Assembly (NCBI GenBank): GCA_934402375.1
Contig: CAKRUB010000051.1
Span: 1-11,160 of the forward strand
From: an uncultured Acetatifactor sp.
GTDB taxonomy: Bacteria; Bacillota; Clostridia; Lachnospirales; Lachnospiraceae
Length of the DNA stretch: 11,160 nt
Direction: 5' to 3'
The position numbers and the translations under genes were made by a program. Positions 6,491 to 11,160 of this stretch are shown piece after piece. Position 1 is the stretch's first letter. Each line of letters opens with the position of its first letter. The notes beneath the pieces are model-generated. The model was given only the letters and a program-made list of their open reading frames with translations, was not told the origin of the DNA and ran no database searches.

Positions 6491-7159
6491 ATGAACAGAG
6501 TATATTTGGTAGAGGATGATCCTGTGATTGCTGGGGCAGTTGCAGAGCATCTGAAGGGCTGGCAGATGCAGTGCCAGTGCGCGGAAAATTTTGAGGACAT
6601 TATGGGGGAGATGCAACGCTTCCAGCCGGATCTTGTCTTATTGGACATCAAGCTTCCGTATTACAACGGCTTTTACTGGTGCAGTGAAATACGGAAGGTG
6701 TCCAAGATCCCGATTGTGTTCATTTCATCGGCGGATGACAACATGAATATTGTCATGGCGATGAATATGGGTGCGGACGATTTTATTTCCAAGCCCTTTG
6801 ACCTGCAGGTGCTGACGGCTAAGCTGCAGGCGGTTCTGCGCAGAAGCTATGGCACGAATCTGGAGAGACATGTGCTGGTGTGCGGAGAGGTGGTTCTGAA
6901 TTTAGACGACACCTCTGTGATGGTCAAGGGGAAAAGGCTGGAGCTCACCAAAAATGAGTTCCTGATGCTGAAGGTACTCATGGAGCGGCAGGGGCAGGTC
7001 GTAGGCCGGGAAGAGATGATGGAGAGACTGTGGGGAGCGGAGGAATTTGTGGATGACAACACGCTGACAGTCAACATGGCGCGGCTCAGAAAGAAGATTG
7101 AGGCGGCAGGAATTACGGATTTTATCAAGACGAAGAGAGGGCTGGGGTACATTGTCTGA
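6491..7159 (+). CDS. OmpR/PhoB-family response regulator, BceR-like
   Basis: A 222-residue regulator. The receiver domain has acidic pair D9-D10, phospho-acceptor D52 ('LVLLDIKLP'), the switch Ser79/Ser80 ('IVFISSADD') and K101 ('ISKPFD'). The C-terminal winged helix ends with 'LTVNMARLRKKIEAAG' and 'IKTKRGLGYIV', typical of OmpR-type DNA binding. Next to an intramembrane-sensing kinase and a Bce-type transporter it should be the BceR counterpart, activating the transporter promoter when phosphorylated. ATG 6491 is preferred to GTG 6482 because the protein then begins MNRVYLVEDD, the normal start of a receiver domain. The end overlaps the kinase start by eight bases. Confidence 0.92.
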   Translation: MNRVYLVEDDPVIAGAVAEHLKGWQMQCQCAENFEDIMGEMQRFQPDLVLLDIKLPYYNGFYWCSEIRKVSKIPIVFISSADDNMNIVMAMNMGADDFISKPFDLQVLTAKLQAVLRRSYGTNLERHVLVCGEVVLNLDDTSVMVKGKRLELTKNEFLMLKVLMERQGQVVGREEMMERLWGAEEFVDDNTLTVNMARLRKKIEAAGITDFIKTKRGLGYIV

Positions 7160-8075
7160 ACGGCGGAGCTTTTTAAAAGAAAATAGAGCATTTTTCTGGG
7201 TTTGTCCTTTTTTCATAGCAATGATAGCTGTGATAACGATATTGTATGATGTCAACATAGAGTACATTTTTTATATTGCCGGTTTCTATCTCGTTTTCTG
7301 GTTTGTTGCCATGGGTATGCAGTATAAGGCGTTTAAGGAGCGGAGAGCGAGGGAAGCGGAGAAGAGTAATCTGACGGACTCCGAAGACCAGATGAAGTGG
7401 CAGAAGTATCAGGAGGAAGAGGATTTCTTCGTGCTCTGGACACATCAGATCAAGACGCCGATTTCCGCGCTGAATGTGCTGTTGCAGGCAAAGGACATTT
7501 CTGCAATCGCGTGCCGGCAGGAGCTGATCAAGATAGAGGGCTATGTAGAAATGGCGCTGGGCTATACGCGCTATGAAAACATGGGAAACGACATGATCCT
7601 GCAGAACTGTGATCTGGAAGCGATCGTGAAGGGTGTGGTGAAGAAATATTCCACGATATTTATCTATAAGCACCTTGCTATTAAATTAGAACAGCTTGAT
7701 TACCAGGTGCTGACGGATGAAAAGTGGCTTGCCTTTGTGCTGGAGCAGGTGTTGTCAAATGCTCTTAAATATACGATGCGTGGAGAAATCTGCATTTCGG
7801 GAGAGGAGTGCGGGGACGGCTTGCGGATTGTGGTCAGCGATACCGGAATCGGAATCAAAGAGGAGGACATGCCTAGGATTTTTGAAAAGGGCTTTACCGG
7901 ATACAATGGCAGAATGGATAAGAAGGCAAGCGGGCTCGGCCTTTATCTGTGCAGGGAAATATGCAGGAAGCTCGGGCATTCCATCGCGGTCGAATCGAAG
8001 GTGAATGAGGGAACAAGGGTCGCTATTTTAATGCAGTACGAGAAAGTGAATCAGTCGGACCTTACAAAAATGTAA
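7152..8075 (+). CDS. Intramembrane-sensing histidine kinase, BceS-like (TTG start)
   Basis: A 307-residue kinase. Two membrane helices (about 15-32 and 38-57) are joined by only a few external residues, so there is no real sensor domain, as in BceS-type kinases that sense through the transporter. Motifs: H-box 'WTHQIKTPISAL' with H98, N-box 'EQVLSNALKY' with N203, G1 'DTGIG' 230-234, F-box 'IFEKGF', G2 'SGLGLYL' 260-266. I place the start at TTG 7152 (LSERRSFLKEN), eight bases into the regulator's end with a purine-rich site near 7137-7141. The ATG at 7098 would add 18 residues and a 62-bp overlap, and the next ATG lies inside the first helix. Confidence 0.88.
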   Translation: MSERRSFLKENRAFFWVCPFFIAMIAVITILYDVNIEYIFYIAGFYLVFWFVAMGMQYKAFKERRAREAEKSNLTDSEDQMKWQKYQEEEDFFVLWTHQIKTPISALNVLLQAKDISAIACRQELIKIEGYVEMALGYTRYENMGNDMILQNCDLEAIVKGVVKKYSTIFIYKHLAIKLEQLDYQVLTDEKWLAFVLEQVLSNALKYTMRGEICISGEECGDGLRIVVSDTGIGIKEEDMPRIFEKGFTGYNGRMDKKASGLGLYLCREICRKLGHSIAVESKVNEGTRVAILMQYEKVNQSDLTKM

Positions 8076-8097
8076 GATTTCGGAAGGGAAATGTAAG
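8061..8097 (+). promoter_or_regulatory. Probable response-regulator operator (TGTAAG half-sites)
   Basis: CTTACA-AAAA-TGTAAG at 8061-8076 is a perfect palindrome that includes the kinase stop codon. A third half-site, TGTAAG at 8092-8097, lies 21 bp after the second, two helical turns. All lie about 45-80 bp upstream of the predicted transporter start site, the usual position for an OmpR-family activator. Binding by the adjacent regulator is inferred from position and symmetry. Confidence 0.65.
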
Positions 8098-8127
8098 CTA
8101 ATGAGAGGGCAATGCATTTCCCTTTTT
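8084..8127 (+). terminator. Intrinsic terminator after kinase gene
   Basis: GGGAAATG (8086-8093) pairs with CATTTCCC (8115-8122), extended by A-T pairs outside, and TTTTT (8123-8127) follows. The loop is about 21 nt. It should stop or weaken transcription from the regulator-kinase genes into the transporter. Its left arm also holds the third TGTAAG half-site. Confidence 0.75.
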
Positions 8128-8135
8128 GTTATGAT
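8128..8135 (+). promoter_or_regulatory. Extended -10 promoter of transporter operon
   Basis: TGTTATGAT (8127-8135) is an extended -10 element, TATGAT differing from consensus at one base. The position 17 bp upstream (8107-8112, GGGCAA) is a poor -35, which fits a promoter that depends on an activator bound at the TGTAAG sites. Predicted start is near 8142, 23 nt before the ATPase ATG. Confidence 0.6.
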
Positions 8136-8164
8136 GGATACATCAAAGGAAGGGAGCAAAAGAG

Positions 8165-8935
8165 ATGGCAATTTTAGAGGTCAGTCATGTGAAAAAGGTT
8201 TATAAATCAAGGCTTGGTGGAAATGAGGTTACCGCCCTGCAGGATGTTCATTTTACGGTGGAGCGGGGAGAGTTCGTCGCAATCATGGGAGAATCGGGAA
8301 GCGGAAAAACTACCCTTTTGAATATTCTTGCATGTCTGGATCGTCCCACGGCGGGAAAGGTTTTGATCGATGGAAAGGATTATGCAACGTTAAAGGATGA
8401 CGAAAGGGCGATTTTCAGAAGGAAGAATCTTGGCTTTATCTTTCAGGATTTCAATCTTCTGGATAATTTTTCGATAGAGGACAATATCAAGCTGCCGCTT
8501 GTTCTTGCAAACGAGGACATCAAGAAGATGGATGACAAGGTACATCAGGTTGCAAAGCAGCTCGGTATCGAGGAGCTTCTGAAGAAATATCCCTACGAGG
8601 TGTCCGGCGGACAAAAGCAGAGGACAGCGGTGGCAAGAGCGTTGATCTCGCAGCCTCAGATTCTTTTTGCGGACGAGCCGACCGGTGCGTTGGACTCAAG
8701 GGCATCCACAAACCTGTTGAGACAGCTCCGCAGCATCAATGAGAGCGGGCAGACGATTCTGATGGTAACGCACAGCAATGTGGCGGCAAGCTATGCGAAC
8801 CGCGTGATGTTCATCAAGGACGGCGAGGTATTCCATCAGATTTACAAAGGAGAAATGTCGAGGAATGAGATGCTTGACAAGATATGTGATTCCGTGACGG
8901 TTCTCATGAGGGGAGGCGAGGACAGTGAGTCATAA
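8165..8935 (+). CDS. ABC transporter ATP-binding protein, BceA-like
   Basis: A 256-residue ATPase with all motifs intact: Walker A 'GESGSGKT' 42-49, Q-loop Gln94 ('FIFQDFNLL'), signature 'VSGGQKQR' 146-153, Walker B 'ILFADE' 166-171, D-loop 'GALD', and switch His203 ('MVTHS'). The pattern matches the MacB/LolD/BceA branch, which drives FtsX-type permeases. With the next gene it should form a transporter protecting cell-wall lipid intermediates from peptide antibiotics such as bacitracin or lantibiotics; the actual substrate cannot be told. A strong site, AAGGAAGGGAG (8146-8156), precedes the ATG. Its end overlaps the permease start by 11 bases. Confidence 0.93.
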   Translation: MAILEVSHVKKVYKSRLGGNEVTALQDVHFTVERGEFVAIMGESGSGKTTLLNILACLDRPTAGKVLIDGKDYATLKDDERAIFRRKNLGFIFQDFNLLDNFSIEDNIKLPLVLANEDIKKMDDKVHQVAKQLGIEELLKKYPYEVSGGQKQRTAVARALISQPQILFADEPTGALDSRASTNLLRQLRSINESGQTILMVTHSNVAASYANRVMFIKDGEVFHQIYKGEMSRNEMLDKICDSVTVLMRGGEDSES

Positions 8936-10928
8936 GCTCCTGACAAGATTTGTATTCACCGGAATGCAGAAGAATAAAAGAGTTTTACTGCCCTATCTGG
9001 CAGCAGGTTCTCTCACGGTCATGATCTTTTATATTTTGAATACACTGGCATACTGCCCTTATATTTATGCAGATCACAAGGAGGCATTTTATGGGGCACA
9101 GACCATTGCGATCCTGTTGGAGATTGCCGGACAGATTGTTGGGTTCTTTTCTATCTTTTTTATTGTTTATGCGAACCAGTTTGTCATAAAGGGACGGAAA
9201 AAGGAGATGGCGCTTTACGGAGTGCTTGGAATGTCGAAGAAAAATATCACCTTCATCATGGCGCTGGAGAGCCTGATGCATGCGGTAATCTGTATTTTTA
9301 CAGGGATGCTCGCCGGAACCTTTCTGAGTAAGCTGATGCTGCTCATCCTGTATAAAATTATCGGGCAGGCGCCTGTGAGCGGGCTGATTTTTTCCGCCCG
9401 CAGTGTGAAAAATACGTTAATTATTTTCGCTATCATTTACGCTAGCTGCCTGATTTACAATGTCAGCTGTATCCGTGTCGGCAACCCGATCGAACTGTTA
9501 CACAGCAACACCACGGGAGAGCGGGAGCCGAAGGTGAAGATTATTCCCTTAATCATCGGTATTCTGACTCTCGCGGGCGGCTATTCGCTGGCAATTACGG
9601 CAAATTCTGTAGGGGATGCGCTCGGGGTCATGTTCGTCAGCATCCTACTCGTAATTATTGCAACCTATTGTCTGTTTACATCGGGAAGCATTTTCCTGCT
9701 GAAGCTGCTGAAACGGAATCAGAAATATTATTTCAAGACACGGAATTTCATCAGCGTGTCGAACCTGATGTTCCGTATGAAGCATAATGCTGCAGGTCTT
9801 GCATCTATATGTGTCCTTTCTACAGGCGTTATTATCCTGCTCACCTGCGGTTCTTCCCTTATGATGCTTGGGGAGAAAAATATCAACGATAAATTTCCGA
9901 CGGATGTCAAGATTGAGACACAGGCGGAAAACAGCGGGATGGAAGAGGCATACACAGACGCGGTAAGACGCGCGGCGGAGGCTGCGGACATTCCTGCCGA
10001 CGAAATTATTTACAGACAGTTTCGGACTACAGTCATGCTGAAGAATGGAGCAGCGCTGGAGCCAATGACTGCGGACGGATTTTCTGATCTGGCGAGCTGC
10101 GTGGATCTGTATTTTGTGACACTGGAGGACTATAACCGTTATGCAGGAACGGAGCTTACGCTGGCGGAGAATGAGATATTGATCTGTCGGTCAGACGAGC
10201 GTGAAAAAGAGGACAGACTGACACTCAAGGGAAAGGATTATGAGGTGGTCGGCGAGGCAGACAGAGGGGTACTGTATTATATTTTTGACCCGACCATGAG
10301 CCTGTTTGAGAGGGAAATTATTGTATTGAGGGATGAGGAGGAGTTGAACCGCATTTTACAGGATGACACTTACATCGGGAATACCCATGCATACAGCGTC
10401 TACATTGGATTCAATACGCAGAAAGAGATTTCTGAACAGGAAATGACAACTTTTACCGAGGAGCTGAACCGGGCGGGATATGGTTTTGAAACCAGTTTAA
10501 AAGCAAAGGATCGTATGTTCTTTTACAATCTGTATGGGGGAGCGTTCTTTGTGGGAATCTTTCTGGCGGTTCTCTTCCTTCTGGCTACCGTTCTGATTAT
10601 CTATTACAAGCAGACGTCAGAGGGCTTTGAGGATCAGAGAAGATTTAAGATTCTTTCACAGGTCGGACTTACGGAGAAGGAAGCAAAGAGCACCATAAAG
10701 AGACAGGTGATGATTCTGTTCTTCCTTCCCGTGGCAGGAGCGATTCTGCACGTTGTAGTTGCAAGCAAGGTGCTCAGGCTGTTTTTGCGCATGGTACTGA
10801 TTGTGGATGGACTTACCTTTGCGATTTCCATTGCGGTGGTGTGTATGCTCTTTATTGTGGTATATGCGATTGTATATAAGGTGACTTCGGGACAGTATTA
10901 CCGTATTGTGTACGGGAATGAAAGATAG
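8925..10928 (+). CDS. FtsX-type ABC permease, BceB-like
   Basis: A 667-residue permease with ten predicted membrane helices (near 20-43, 59-82, 109-130, 133-147 or 163-183, 205-225, 232-256, 290-315, then 536-560, 593-617, 628-651; the third to fifth are the least certain). An external domain of about 215 residues (roughly 316-535) lies between helices 7 and 8, as in BceB, where it contributes to peptide recognition. Two cytoplasmic coupling segments, 'GRKKEMALYGVLGMSKKNI' (90-108) and 'RRFKILSQVGLTEKEAKSTI' (572-591), are hallmarks of the MacB/FtsX superfamily. Start is GTG 8925 with GGGGAGG about eight bases upstream, inside the ATPase gene. In known systems the permease also signals flux to the kinase. 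It is complete and shows no damage. Confidence 0.92.
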   Translation: MSHKLLTRFVFTGMQKNKRVLLPYLAAGSLTVMIFYILNTLAYCPYIYADHKEAFYGAQTIAILLEIAGQIVGFFSIFFIVYANQFVIKGRKKEMALYGVLGMSKKNITFIMALESLMHAVICIFTGMLAGTFLSKLMLLILYKIIGQAPVSGLIFSARSVKNTLIIFAIIYASCLIYNVSCIRVGNPIELLHSNTTGEREPKVKIIPLIIGILTLAGGYSLAITANSVGDALGVMFVSILLVIIATYCLFTSGSIFLLKLLKRNQKYYFKTRNFISVSNLMFRMKHNAAGLASICVLSTGVIILLTCGSSLMMLGEKNINDKFPTDVKIETQAENSGMEEAYTDAVRRAAEAADIPADEIIYRQFRTTVMLKNGAALEPMTADGFSDLASCVDLYFVTLEDYNRYAGTELTLAENEILICRSDEREKEDRLTLKGKDYEVVGEADRGVLYYIFDPTMSLFEREIIVLRDEEELNRILQDDTYIGNTHAYSVYIGFNTQKEISEQEMTTFTEELNRAGYGFETSLKAKDRMFFYNLYGGAFFVGIFLAVLFLLATVLIIYYKQTSEGFEDQRRFKILSQVGLTEKEAKSTIKRQVMILFFLPVAGAILHVVVASKVLRLFLRMVLIVDGLTFAISIAVVCMLFIVVYAIVYKVTSGQYYRIVYGNER

Positions 10929-10941
10929 GGACTGGTGTGAC

Positions 10942-11072
10942 GTTGCACGAGATGCACAGACCACCGCAGGCACGCTTTCGCTTTGCTTCGCTCGCAGCGG
11001 CACATAAGATGTCAAAGTACGCCATCTAAGTGCCGGCGGCTCCAGATTGTGGTCAGGTGCATCTTGTGCAAC
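10942..11072. repeat. Nested inverted-repeat element downstream of the permease
   Basis: Outer arms are 10942-10964 and 11049-11072: GTTGCACGAGATGCAC on the left against GTTGCACAAGATGCAC in the complement of the right arm, and both continue into GACCAC. About 21 of 24 positions agree. Inside, GGCACATAAGATG (10999-11011) pairs with CATCTAAGTGCC (11023-11034) to form a second stem, and CCGCaGGCAC (10964-10973) is an alternative partner for GTGCCgGCGG. A GC-rich stretch, 10974-10998, is made of GCTTT/GCTTC-like repeats. No protein is encoded. It could be a miniature mobile or REP-like element, or a structured RNA or terminator for the transporter mRNA; no long T-run follows. Confidence 0.6.
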
Positions 11073-11110
11073 TGTTATCAGCAGTTTAATGCAAAGTGGG
11101 TATAATTCCC

Positions 11111-11124
11111 CGCGGCTTGCCGCG
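11111..11124. repeat. Small GC-rich palindrome
   Basis: CGCGGC-TT-GCCGCG is a perfect six-base inverted repeat with a two-base centre, just after TATAATTCCC (11101-11110). It resembles short GC-rich palindromes scattered in Lachnospiraceae intergenic regions, from general impression. The remaining bases to 11160 are AT-rich; an ATG at 11150 near the edge has no ribosome site, so I call no gene there. Confidence 0.45.
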
Positions 11125-11160
11125 TAACAAACTTTATTTAACTATAACATGGTGATACAA

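Noticed and set aside
11075..11106. TATAAT at 11101-11106 as a promoter
   Set aside because: No matching -35 at correct spacing, and no gene is visible downstream within the window.
1..11160. CRISPR arrays, tRNA or rRNA genes, transposases
   Set aside because: I found no regularly spaced repeats, no cloverleaf-type gene and no transposase or integrase motif.

Overview
The window looks like a chromosomal accessory segment from a Gram-positive Clostridia, most likely a gut Lachnospiraceae member. The evidence is moderate base composition, strong GGAGG-type ribosome binding sites, a BceRS/BceAB-like sensor and transporter module, and a lipoprotein with DxDGNG motifs of the kind common in that family. 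All recognisable genes lie on the + strand. The assignment is from style of sequence only; no 16S or marker gene is present.

Region 1 (1-1090) is decayed. It holds the C-terminal part of a TetR-type regulator that runs in from the left edge. A broken membrane-protein locus follows: a DUF998-like N-terminus with a frameshift in a T-run, an in-frame stop, then the tail of what may be a different membrane protein. Next comes a near-perfect sigma-A promoter (TTGACA, 17 bp, TATAAT) with two 18-bp TetR-style operators placed in opposite orientation, one between the -35 and -10 boxes and one just after the -10. No obvious native target gene follows it at once.

Region 2 (1091-5900) is a tightly packed run of same-strand genes. 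It encodes a GNAT acetyltransferase, a Cys-rich protein of unknown function with an uncertain start, a secreted lipoprotein with a 9-residue acidic repeat, a second TetR regulator, a flavodoxin-domain protein (ATGA overlap), a small four-helix membrane protein, and a SAP/DUF6434-like protein (TAATG overlap). The last four look like one self-regulated operon of unknown physiological role.

Region 3 (5940-6440) is again relics: a chloramphenicol-acetyltransferase-like gene that has lost its middle but kept the HHxxxDG motif, joined to the last part of an ABC-exporter ATPase domain, then a hairpin terminator.

Region 4 (6491-10928) is a complete Bce-type peptide-sensing/detoxification module: OmpR-family response regulator, short two-helix histidine kinase (probable TTG start), ABC ATPase and a 10-helix FtsX-type permease with a large external domain. 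Between kinase and ATPase lie TGTAAG operator half-sites, an intrinsic terminator and an extended -10 promoter, all in about 75 bp. In known Bce systems the transporter takes part in sensing, and the phosphorylated regulator turns on the transporter operon; the layout here fits that.

Region 5 (10929-11160) has no gene that I can support. It contains a roughly 130-bp nested inverted-repeat element and a separate small GC-rich palindrome.
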